From NCBI GenBank assembly GCA_904066235.2, contig CAJFCV020000004.1, forward strand, positions 6,076,001-6,140,000: 64,000 nt of DNA, read 5' to 3'. The translations under genes were made by a program, and so were the position numbers. Each line of letters starts with the position of its first letter. The first letter of the stretch is position 1. This document shows positions 24,459-34,460 of the stretch, piece by piece. Source of the stretch: Bursaphelenchus xylophilus (taxonomy: Eukaryota; Nematoda; Chromadorea; Rhabditida; Aphelenchoididae). The notes beneath the pieces are model-generated. The model was not told the origin of the DNA, made no database searches, and saw nothing but the letters and a program-made list of their open reading frames with translations.

Positions 24459-27319
24459 ATGAAAAATCAGGAAAACGATTCATTCAATCGATCGGCGAGA
24501 AGCAGTGCGGCAGCAGACACGACTATGGATTCCGGCTCCTCTGGAAACGATTTTCAGAAGAGCGCCTACGTCTTTGAGAGCGGCAAGCAGTACCAACCGG
24601 GCCCGGTCAGCTCCAGCTATGCCTTCGAGCGTGAATTCCCCGCCTTGTCCAATTACCAAGCCTACCTTCCTGAGAAGGTAATTCCAAAATCTACCGTAAT
24701 CATTGTTTAGAAGCACAGCCAATACGAACTGGAGTCAATCCGGAACTACCCAGCCGGGGAGTACAGCAACTACCATTACGTCAAGGCGGAGGAGCTAAGC
24801 CCTCTCCATCAACCCACGGCCAAAGCTGAAGTGGGTCCTTGGATTGGATCCGGTACTTGAATTTTATTTCAGATCTTCACGAAAAAGGATCTCTTGAGAA
24901 GAGTCGAGCAGCTGGACTCTGGCTTCTATCAGCCGGTGATCACTTGTGGTCAACTCCATTTTGTGAGCTCAGGCAATGACACCACCCATACTGCCCGTTC
25001 TTCCATCTCCGAGGCCGAATTCAACGATCTGAACACGGCCATCTCCGAACGGAGCCTCAGGACTGCCAAATCGAAGGCCAATTCTGTTGCTACGGCCAAA
25101 CTTGCCGGTTCTGAAGTCAATCTGAACAGGGCCCTGCTCAATGTGAAGAGAATCACCCCGGATGACATCGGCTTTCTCATCCAGATTCCTGGATTCAGAG
25201 AATCTTTGGCGCAGTTCAAGAACGACAGAAAGGCCCGCAAGTACAGAAGAAAAGAGAACGAACAGCTGACTACCGGCATTTCAGTAAGTTTATATCAAAG
25301 TTATTTTCATGTTTTCAGGCTTCGAGAGAGAGTATTCTGGCCCCACAAAACCAAGGAAGTCGTCAGGTATGTGTATTTGATCTGGCAGTTTATGATGATA
25401 ATCTTGATTACATATGATTTTAGCTTGGCACTCTGCATGGTGATCTCAAAACTGCAAGACAAGCTGTGAGATTAGTAACGTTTAACTGATTTGCGTATTT
25501 AATGGACCAATTTGTGTATTTTAGAGTTCCACCAGTCTTGGAAATCTCAGAACCGGCAGGGAAAGGGTAAGGTCCCTTGACAAATTTATCCATCTTTTAC
25601 TTACAATCAATTACATTTGTTCAGAGTGCTTCGAGTGTCATGCAGTTTCGTACCGCTCGCGATGTTGTAAGTATTTCTTAGATGTTTCGTAACTTACCGT
25701 TTTTTCTGCCAAAATAGTATACGGACAGTCGGGGTCCAAGTTAACGAATTATTGGCATACGTTTTCAAAGTTAGTTACAATTTTGTATTGCTATACGCAT
25801 GCTACATTTAACTCGAGGACCCAATAACTGACTTATTTTTAATGTTCATACTATATATTGCACTTTGTCTCAGTATCGACGGCTCGTCGAAGACCCGAAG
25901 GAGTGCAACTCAAGTCCGGATGGTTTCATTCAATATTTCATCGTTTAAGTTTCATGTCGAGGAACTGTTGCTAGTAAAATCATAGGTAAAGTACCAAACC
26001 CAGGTATACGAACATAAGACTAGATCCTCCTTCGCCAGGTCTCCATCGGTTTTCCGCCGTAAATCATTCTAGTCTTCGATATTTCACGTTAATTCTACGT
26101 TTACTACGCATGGGTACTAAAACGTATATCGATACCGTACTAACTTCGCCGGGCCCCGACTGTCAGGACGCGGTCATAATTTCTTATACGTTCAGAGTTC
26201 TCCCAGCATCCGCCAAGTCAGAACTGGACGAGAAGCAGTAAGAGTTTGATTTTTTTTTTGTTAATCCGCGCTTGCTATTCCAGAGTCTCTCCAATCTCCG
26301 TACTGGCAGACAGAATGTAAGTGATGTCATCACTAACTTTTGTTTAACTTACAGAGCCAATCCGGCCTCCAAACCCCGCCTGTCAGCCCAACTCCCCGTC
26401 GTCATATCTCTCGTTTCGAAAGCTCTCAGCTCCAAACCGGACGGCAGAACGTGGGATTTGATTTCAAGATTCTTACTGTATTTTAGAGCCTTTCCGATTT
26501 GATCCAAATCTCTGGACTCCGCACTGGTCGCGAGAGGGTAAGGTTTAAGCATTACATCACCCCAATTTTAGAGCAGTTCGGGTGCTTTGGGAAGCAGCAA
26601 GCCTGTTGTCGATAACCGTTCTGGTCGTGGTCAGGTAAACACAACCTACACGACCTACTCTAACCTTACAGTCTTTGCAGGGTAACTCTTCGGTCAAAAC
26701 TGGCAGTGCTGTGTCCAGTCGTTCTCCCAGTGTGACTACCAGTACTCGTTCCGCCTCTCAACCTCGTTCTCGACGATCCAAAAGTTCCGCATCTCAGCGC
26801 CAATCGCGGCCCATCCCTTCTCAACAAGCTAATGTCACCACGGCTATTGAGAAGCAGAGTCTCATCCTGACAACTGGTCGTTCCCCAAGTACGTCTTCGA
26901 TGAGAACTGCGTTGGATTGTGAATCGAGCAAGGATGTGGCCACCGCTCTTCTCCCCTCTTCTGAAGACGACCGGCAACTTTTTGAGAGTCTAAATGAGCT
27001 CAATTCAGTCAGTTATCGTCTAAATATCAACTTCTATTCTATTCTGTTAGGTGGCAGCTCGAGAACTTCGTACTCCCGCTGCTGAGTTGACGGCCAGAGA
27101 ATGTGCTTCCGTAACCGAGCAGATGCAGAGATCGGCTGTTCACGACGTTCTCCATACTCCCCGGGACTTTGATCGTCGTGCTTCAGAATCCGCAGCCAAT
27201 CTTGGTGCCTCCCTTGAACATCGTATCATCTCCGACGACTCCGATATCCGCACCGCCCAAGCTTCTGTACGCCTTCTAGCTTGTCATCACATTTATATTT
27301 TCAGGAATCATTCCACTGA
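24459..27319 (+). CDS. Unrecognised protein with LRTGR-type repeats encoded by serial in-phase microexons
   Basis: I do not recognise this gene. Exons: 24459-24677, 24711-24830, 24873-25283, then small exons 25319-25366, 25424-25465, 25525-25566, 25625-25666, 26196-26237, 26284-26316, 26355-26450, 26487-26537 and 26572-26634, then 26672-27007, 27051-27266 and 27305-27319 (591 residues). Every exon is a multiple of three and begins in phase 0. Several small exons encode one repeat: SSTSLGNLRTGRER, SASSVMQFRTARDV, SSPSIRQVRTGREA, SLSNLRTGRQN, and the endings QLQTGRQN and SGLRTGRER. The N-terminal part is folded-looking (ITPDDIGFLIQIPGFRESL, then a basic RKARKYRRKE), and the part after the repeats is Ser/Arg-rich. 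No signal peptide or membrane segment. The ATG at 24459 is the first in frame. Exon skipping would never break the frame. Confidence 0.75.
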
Positions 27320-28964
27320 CTTTTTCCTCGCAATTTCAAAGGAAATAAAAGATAGCCGCATATTTTGGATTTTGTAACATTTTGTTTGCTGTTCTAAGAA
27401 GCTGGAAACAATATTTTTAATCAGTTGTTCTTATAAGTGGATGAAGTGAATCAAAAAATATCTGGAATGCGCTCATTGTTTGGCGGGTTTTACAATCCCC
27501 ATTGATTCAAATAAGGCCAGTACATTGTCATAGGGCTGCTTGGGAATGCGCCTAAAAATTTTACATTTTATAACAAAATTATGGTAGTTCTACAGGGTGG
27601 ACCACTCGGAACTTCGAACATTGTCTCAGGTATCCTCCCGCCAATAATGCACCAATTTCTAAGTGGTTTATACAGGGCTTTAAGTCAATTTGCGATTGAA
27701 TTTTAACCTCTAAAACCCAAAATTGTGCAGCCAATTTTTTAATACTCTTAACCAGCATGATTTTACGTATTTTTTAAAGATATGTCTCGTCTAAAAGCAA
27801 GGGCCCCGTAATTTCCTTGTAAAATACATGCGATAAAATTTACATTTGATCCGCTTTGCAGAAACAATCGAGATTTTTAGACCAAAAGTCGGCAAAAATT
27901 TGACAATTTTTGCCGAATTTCGGCAAGAAAAGTTTCATTCTATTTATAGCATGGAGGGTAATGCAAAATTTAGTTAAATAAAACCTCAGCGTCGCACTTG
28001 GGGTGCAGCCAGGATTACCAAGACCAAAATTTCGGCTCCAGCTCTTACCTCCCAGAGCCATTGCCGAGGCCAAATTTGCGGCTCCGGCTGCCGTGCAACA
28101 TTTTTTTATTTTTCAAGCAATTGGTTTAACAAGAGCGCGAAATTTTTACTTTTCTGAACGCTGAGAAGCCTGGCTCCGGCTTTAGGTTCGAGAGCCGGAG
28201 CCGGACCCAAAATTTCCGGTTCCGGCTCTGGCTCCCGGCTCGGAGCCAAGAGCCGGCTCCGGAGCAGTGGTAATCTCTGGGTACTTCTCTTGTCAATTGA
28301 CAATCATTGCAAAAATTTTCTAAGTTTCGCCCGCGCCAGGACATTTCCGGAACCGGGGAAAAATCAAAGATAAGGCTTAGGCGACCTTTTTGACCTCAGC
28401 CACGACCTAGGTCGCGAGATAGTAAAGTGCAGACAAAATGAACATGACTTTCGAAATAAGCAACCTCAAAAACCCATAAATCCAGTATGTTTAGAAAAAT
28501 TTCAAAAAATTACTTTTTACCACTACGTAAAAAAAAAGAAACAATCAGAAAAAATTAACATGATTTTCGAAATCAACATCATCGAAAACCCCTATATCGA
28601 ATATTTTTGGAAAATTTTCAAAAAATTACTTTTTAACACTACTACTTAAGAAAAAAGTAACAAAATTTTTTTGATTAATAACAATAAATCCATTCAGATG
28701 GGAGGTCGAAGCCTTATCTTTGATTTTTTCCCCGGTTCCGGAAGTGTCACTTTTCCGCCATTCCGGAAGCGTCCAAATTCCGGAAATGTCGTGGTGCCGT
28801 TTCGCTGATTTCGAGCTCCAAACTTTGGAATGGAAATCTCAAAGGTCAGTAGAAGGCCTCCGTGAAATAATTTTTTTAAAATTAGATCATTATCGGCGGA
28901 GAAATGCCTGAAACAAGGGTGGAAGTTCCGAGTGGCCCGCCCTGTATTGTGCCGAGTAGTTGCC
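27320..28964. other. Intergenic, 1.6 kb, mostly a repeat element
   Basis: Apart from the 3' flank of the microexon gene, this stretch is occupied by the terminal-inverted-repeat element at 27591-28946. Confidence 0.6.
27591..28946. mobile_element. Non-autonomous DNA element with TACAGGGTGG... terminal inverted repeats, 1.36 kb
   Basis: The left end TACAGGGTGGACCACTCGGA and right end CCGAGTGGCCCGCCCTGTA are inverted copies, and both carry terminal TA, as expected for an element inserted at TA. Inside are a segment shared with 62.71-62.82 kb (GTCGGCAAAAATTTGAC and GCCGAATTTCGGCA), a GC-rich stretch built of GCCGGAGCC/GGCTCC units at 28160-28270, and two similar AAAATTAC(T)TTTTAxCACTAC blocks near 28510 and 28625. 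No transposase frame is visible. Its right end lies 18 bp beyond the stop codon of the DCP1-like gene. Confidence 0.65.
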
Positions 28965-31900
28965 TTACGTTTCTTCATCTTTAATCACCTTCAGTTTTTC
29001 CATTGTTTTGAAAGCTTCACGGCACTCTTCTTCTTTTGCAAAGTACAAACCAAATAACCGATCTACAAAAATAGCATAAAAACAAAGAATTTTTGAAGAT
29101 ATATGGTGCGTGCGCACAGCGTTCTGTACTTTTTTGGAATGATTCCGACACCGATTTTTTCGAATTTTTCTAAAATAGCCCGCATTTACGCGGGTGTCGC
29201 TAGGGAATACTGTAAGATTGAAGTGTAAAATTTGCAGTGCTTATAGAGTGAAGAGAGATCTTTCCAACGATACAACTACGTAAATTAATATGGAAAAAGA
29301 AATTTGTAATCAACGCTGAAAACTGACCGACTTTGGATTATCGGCGCTAAAGATTGCCCTTAGGCAGATCTCTTAGAAGAAGTGGATGGTACCAACTTGT
29401 GCGGAATTTAATTCTCTACAACATATCCAAAAACTACAAAATTTTACTGCTTTTCCGTCGAATTATGCCTCAAAAATGCAATTTTTGCACTAGTTTTACC
29501 AATTTTTTAAAAATATTTGCACTTTAAAGGCATTATTACAAAAACAGAGTCGTACATATTGAAGCTTGCATGGTAGCTGAGCATACTGTTTAATTTTACC
29601 CTGTCATCTATCTCCATCTTCAAGAACAACGGAGCTAAAGTTTGGTGCTTGGACCCAGCATAAAAATGCCCTAAGGGCGAATTTCAAAAATGCGATAGTG
29701 CCACTGAACGTAGAATTTTTTGTGCTACAGGTACGCCAAATTTGAGGAAAAAAATCAACGTTGGGAGTTTCCGGAATAGTTTGAAACATCGGTGGCCTCA
29801 TGAACACATTTACGCGTTCATGATGTTGCATGGATTTCTTGGAGCAGTCACAGAAGAAGGAATCGAATCGTTGCCTTTTGAGCATGGCTGTTTGAAGGCT
29901 TATTTTACGTTTAGTGGCACTATCGCATTTTTGAAATTCGCCCTTAGGGCATTTTTATGCTGGGTCCAAGCACCAAACTTTAGCTCCGTTGTTTTTGAAG
30001 ATGGAGATAGATGACAGGGTAAAATTAAACAGTATGCTCAGCTACCATGCAAGCTTCAATATGTACGACTCTGTTTTTGTAATAATGCCCTTAAAGTGCA
30101 AATATTTTTTAAAAATTGGTAAAACTAGTGCAAAAATTGCATTTTTGAGGCATAATTCGACGGAAAAGCAGTAAAATTTTGTAGTTTTTGGATATGTTGT
30201 AGAGAATTAAATTCCGCACAAGTTGGTACCATCCACTTCTTCTAAGAGATCTGCCTAAGGGCAATCTTTAGCGCCGATAATCCAAAGTCGGTCAGTTTTC
30301 AGCGTTGATTACAAATTTCTTTTTCCATATTAATTTACGTAAGTTGTATCGTTGGAAAGATCTCTCTTTACTCTATAAGCACTGCAAATTTTACACGTCA
30401 ATCTTACAGTATTCCCTAGCGACACCCGCGTAAATGCGGGCTATTTTAGAAAAATTCGAAAAAATCGGTGTCGGAATCATTCCAAAAAAGTACAGAACGC
30501 TGTGCGTGCGTTCTTATTATTTTGTCGTAATATATAACTTACCCTGATCTCCTTTCCCAAAAATAAACGATGCCTGGAGAGTTAATCTAAGGTCATCGTT
30601 TAGAGGCAACACAAAGTCATCGCCTGTCTCCTTACTGGCCAGCATAATTTTATATTTTGGTTGAGAAGTCCTGGAGTACACGAAAAGAGGCCCGTGGACG
30701 TCTGTTCGAATCCAATTTTTCGTTTTGAGATCAAAATTGTATAAAGCAACACTTTTATAGACATATTCAATTCCCCCAATGTCCTTATCGACACACTTAA
30801 CGTATTTGAAAGCCCTTTCATTGACAGTCAAGGGTTGCTCAGAGCTTGATGGCTTTAAAAAGGTTGTTAAACACAATTTAATTTTACCTTGGCCGATGTG
30901 CCAAACAAAGCTTCCAGCACTTTGGGCGCCGTATGCACAGTGACAGGCCGGTCTTTAAGAGAGGTTGTCTCCTCGATGTTATCCACGTCTTCTCCTTCAT
31001 TACCCTCGACATCTTTAAGCTCTTCATATTGTTCATGTATCACATCTTCCTCTTCGCTATTTTCATCGTATTCATCCGAATACTCTTCACCGTCTTCTAC
31101 TTCTTCTACAACTGGGCTTTCAACATGATCTATTTTTACAACAGGGGTAGGGAACAGCGAATTCAAAAGTGATGAGGATGCGTCTGGCCTTGATGCCGAA
31201 GTAGCATCAGTAGAATGCGTGTCAATAGAGTTATCCACATTCGTTTCTGACTGTTCCAGTTTTTCTTTGAGCCCCACCAAAGTTTGATAAACCTTTATGC
31301 ATTCCTTTTCATCTCCAAACCACAACGCCTTGATCTCCTCTAAAGAAAATTTATGAATCACGAAACAGAAAACTTACTTTTTGGAATATTTGTGAAAATG
31401 TATGGACTATTACACTCAAATCTCATGTCTTTCTTGATAGGCTGGATCCAATCTTCGAGAGATTGTCTGTTGGCAATCATATACGAATAAAAGGGCCGAT
31501 CTTTCCTACTGTATATAAAAAACGGACCTCCGACCTCAGACTTGATCCATTCGTCGGTTTCTACACAATAATTATAGAGTGCGCCATGGCTGGCCTGACA
31601 TACAATCTTATCAGCCAGAGGGTCGATCATTTTTATACATTTCAAGTTCTGATCAGACACGTCTACCAATTCGGACTGGATGAAAGTTTTCATGTTTGAT
31701 GCCTAATAACCAAAAATATAATTTTATATAAGGGTTACCTTAATTTTCTTTGTGACATTCTTCGATTTAAACGATGCTGCAACGATGGTCTTCTCCGAAT
31801 ACGTCATACAAACTTCGTTTCGTTTGTCCGATTTGTTCAGAAACTGTTGTAATTCTGTATCCTTTCTTCGATTAATTTCCCTGCCTTTAGTCACTGAAGT

Positions 31901-32437
31901 CACGACTTCAAAAAACTTCGGACATTCCGTCACGTCTTTGAAACATATTCCAAAAGACTCTCCTAAACATTAATTTCGTATTTCAATAAATTGCATACCA
32001 TGTTTTAGATGGAGAAAAATGAATGGACTCTTAAATTCAAGCTTGGAAGAGTCATTGAGAGGTCTGATAAAATTGCTGGTTTTCGAAGCAATAAAGAGAG
32101 AATTCAGAGGTTTGTCCAATCTTTCATACACAAATAATGGCCCAGTAATATCCGTCGTCACCCATTTTCCGTCGCTGAATTTGTATAAAGCACACTGCTT
32201 GGAGCTCAAAATAATATTCTTGGCAAGCGGGTCTGTGGATTTAACAAAAGTTAAAGGATCCGTTGCCTTACTGGCCGTTTTTTCTAATCGCTAAAAAGCA
32301 ATAATTCATAATAAAGATACTCTTACCTTTTCTTCAGCAGCTTTGGCAAACAATTCGTCTAATTTATTCGATTTCACCGAGACTGGAGCTTGTCTTGCAT
32401 TTTTAAACAACGATTCTAATAGATCAGTGCCAGACAT
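28965..32437 (-). CDS. Protein with three tandem DCP1-like EVH1 domains
   Basis: DCP1 is the EVH1-fold activator of the DCP2 decapping enzyme in P-bodies and normally has one such domain. Exons 32437-32327, 32290-31999, 31962-31739, 31702-31378, 31339-30888, 30852-30543 and 29062-28965 join without a frame break (603 residues). Three copies of the DCP1 core are seen: near residues 70-160 (CALYKF, TDITGPLFVYERLDKPL, FGICFKD), 249-345 (GALYNY, GGPFFIYSRKDRPFYSYMIANR, ALWFGDEKEC) and 505-600 (VALYNF, TDVHGPLFVYSR, LFGLYFAKEEEC). Each keeps the W-x(n)-D-x-x-GP-FxxY-R strand pair. A long Glu/Asp-rich linker lies between the second and third. The third is split by a 1.48 kb last intron containing a palindromic element. 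Relation to the canonical dcap-1 gene is unknown. Confidence 0.83.
29114..30505. mobile_element. Large palindrome (foldback element), arms about 600 bp, inside the last intron of the DCP1-like gene
   Basis: The left arm 29114 to about 29716 is repeated in inverted orientation at about 29902-30505 with few mismatches, leaving a spacer of about 190 bp. Outer ends read GCACAGCGTTCTGTAC and GTACAGAACGCTGTGC; inner ends read GCGATAGTGCCACT and AGTGGCACTATCGC. The mirrored open frames in both arms are a consequence of the palindrome and not evidence of genes. The splice sites of the host intron (30542 and 29063 side) are outside the element. Confidence 0.85.
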
Positions 32438-32776
32438 GATACCAGAATATAATTATTTCTTTTCTAGTTTTTTATATAATTAATTATATAAAAAACTAGA
32501 AAAAATCGAACAAAAAGGCTGCAGACCGCATATTCATTATTATACGAACAAACATGTCAGACAACTATCAATTTGAACCCCGAACCGTATACGGTACAAC
32601 GTTGTACACAAATCCCATATCATAGTTCCATTGTCTGACAAGCTCACTTACAACCGACCAGCAAAAGATTCCCACTTTATGATGCCCGTGCAGGCCCGAT
32701 TGGGCGCGAGCTGCCAAATTTTCTTGGAAAAAATTTTCCTTGTTTTCTTATCAAAGATTTTTTTGATTTGATCTCC
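32438..32776. promoter_or_regulatory. Compact divergent promoter region with a 44 bp perfect palindrome
   Basis: A gap of 339 bp separates the ATGs of the DCP1-like (-) and DAXX-like (+) genes, so it probably serves both. A perfect palindrome spans 32460-32503, centred on ATAATTAATTAT with arms ending TTTTCTAG / CTAGAAAA, 23 bp upstream of the DCP1-like ATG. A second, smaller palindrome GTACAACGTTGTAC lies near 32590-32610. Confidence 0.5.
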
Positions 32777-34305
32777 ATGCCTCGTCCAACTCAAATAGAA
32801 TCTGCTGTCTCGAAGGCGAATGGAGTTCAGAAAAAGAAGAAAAGACGTAAAAAGACGGTACCAAGAGAGGACGAAATAAAACAACTGAAGACCGCCTTGG
32901 AAGTAAGAAATTGGTTATGCTATACTTATTTTCCAGAAATTGAAAAAGAAATACGCTGAAACGAATGATGCCGAGTTTGACCTAGATGACAAACAGTTCG
33001 AAGTAAATTATGAGAAGATTGTGAAAATTCGCCAAAAACAGGATGAATGTGAAAGAAGACTAAGATACCTCCAAAATGAAGCTGGAGAAGAGTAAGGTTT
33101 TATTTACCGTTTTATCGTTTTAGATCCACAGAGATCTTCGTCAATTGCACTGGTTTCGAACCACTGAATGAAAAGCTCAGTGAGTTTCTCAACAATCCTG
33201 CAAATTTGAATAGGTAAGCGCAGTTAATATCCGAGGCCTGTGTTATATATTCAGACCGTTGAGTAAAAAAATATTTTCCCGCATTTTGAATGAGGTAAAG
33301 GAGGTGCATGGGGAAGAACTAATGATTCGAAATCGTATCCCCGTGAACAGCCCAGATGATTTATGTAAGTATAACACCTTTTATATTCAATTTGTTTGTT
33401 TTAGTAATCTTTTCAATGATCCAGATGCAAAACATTGCGCGCCAGACGAAGCTTCTTCGTGTTCATGTCCCCATGTTAAAGAGATATGACCCTGAAGGGT
33501 CTTGTAAGTTATTTAAGGTTGCTGCAATTTTAATTTTTTTAGACGATCAATTTATTTCTGCTGCGGTTAACAGTATCTGTAAAGAAAATGAGAATGGTGA
33601 GGAAGTCAGAGACGCGTTAAAGCAGGCAGCGGAAGTTATGGAAGAAGAAGGAGATAATTGTAGTCTCGACGATGAGGAAGAGGGGGGAAAGGACCTTGAG
33701 GTTGATGGAAATTTTGAGGTTGGAGATTTGGAGGAGTTTATGGCTAAAGTTGTTGACGAAGGCGAAGATGACGATCACGAATTGATGTTAGTGGATTCAG
33801 ATGATAACGAAAAAAATGCAGATGTAAACTAACCGGAACATTACAATTTTTGTTTCTTTTAGGATGAGGTTAATGTAGCGGATGATTTTAATAATGACTC
33901 CAACCAGTATATTACTTTGGATAGTGATGATGATCATATCTGTGGTGAAGTTCCTTCGTCTAGTCATGAAATTGTGGATACGATGATGAATGGCCAAATA
34001 ACCTCAGAAAATGTAAAGAGACCTCAAATGGCATCATCTGTATATCCGCAGAAAGGTAGATACTTGTAGAAGGATACTGAAGTTACTCGTTTATGTTGCA
34101 GGAACCGTTGTGGAAATCAAAGAAGGGGGACCTCTAAGTCTGTCGCATTCTAACTTCATGCAAAACTCAGATATGGCCTTTGGTAAGGTAAGCCTAATAC
34201 ACCAATCGAATGTAAAACTGCTTTTAATCTTAGATTAAACGTTGCGCGACGCCCCGACCGGATGCTGTTCCGGTGATAACCTTGTCTGACGATGATGATG
34301 CCTAG
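32777..34305 (+). CDS. Acidic nuclear protein, DAXX-like histone chaperone candidate
   Basis: Exon 1 is 32777-32902 and exon 2 starts at 32937; further short exons run to the TAG at 34303-34305. In order: a basic N-terminal cluster (KKKKRRKK, nuclear-localisation-like); an alpha-helical region with LDDKQFEVNYEKIVKIRQKQ, NEKLSEFLNNP and LSKKIFSRILNEVKEVHG; then IQMQNIARQTKLLRVHVPML; a strongly acidic Asp/Glu region (about 33640-33960); and a C-terminus VITLSDDDDA. The last looks like a SUMO-interacting motif. This architecture (helical histone-binding region, acidic stretch, C-terminal hydrophobic-Ser-Asp SIM) is that of DAXX, the H3.3 chaperone partner of ATRX. The helix-level resemblance is my inference. 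Another acidic chaperone is possible. It ends 155 bp before bbs-2 on the same strand. Confidence 0.7.
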
Positions 34306-34409
34306 GTTCGGCTGACTTATTTTCATAATTTTCTCCATAGGAAGACTCTATTTAAATGTATTTTGATCTCGTTCATGAACAATAAAACGTTTTCTCCAAG
34401 TTTCTGCGG

Positions 34410-34423
34410 ATTGTCATGACAAC
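34410..34423 (+). promoter_or_regulatory. X-box (RFX/DAF-19 site) upstream of bbs-2
   Basis: ATTGTCATGACAAC matches the general nematode X-box consensus RYYNYYATRRNRAC at every position and lies 38 bp upstream of the bbs-2 ATG. X-boxes drive ciliary genes, including bbs genes, through DAF-19. The position is closer to the ATG than many known sites. Confidence 0.65.
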
Positions 34424-34460
34424 CTAAATCGTGGCTTGCCTTTTTGTCGATTATTTGAAA

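Noticed and set aside
29604..30014. Mirrored open frames in the 29-30 kb palindrome as genes
   Set aside because: They arise from inverted copies of the same non-coding arm and have no family match.
30889..31172. Ser/Thr-rich and Phe/Ile-rich plus-strand frames
   Set aside because: They are the complement of the acidic linker of the DCP1-like gene, which explains their odd composition.
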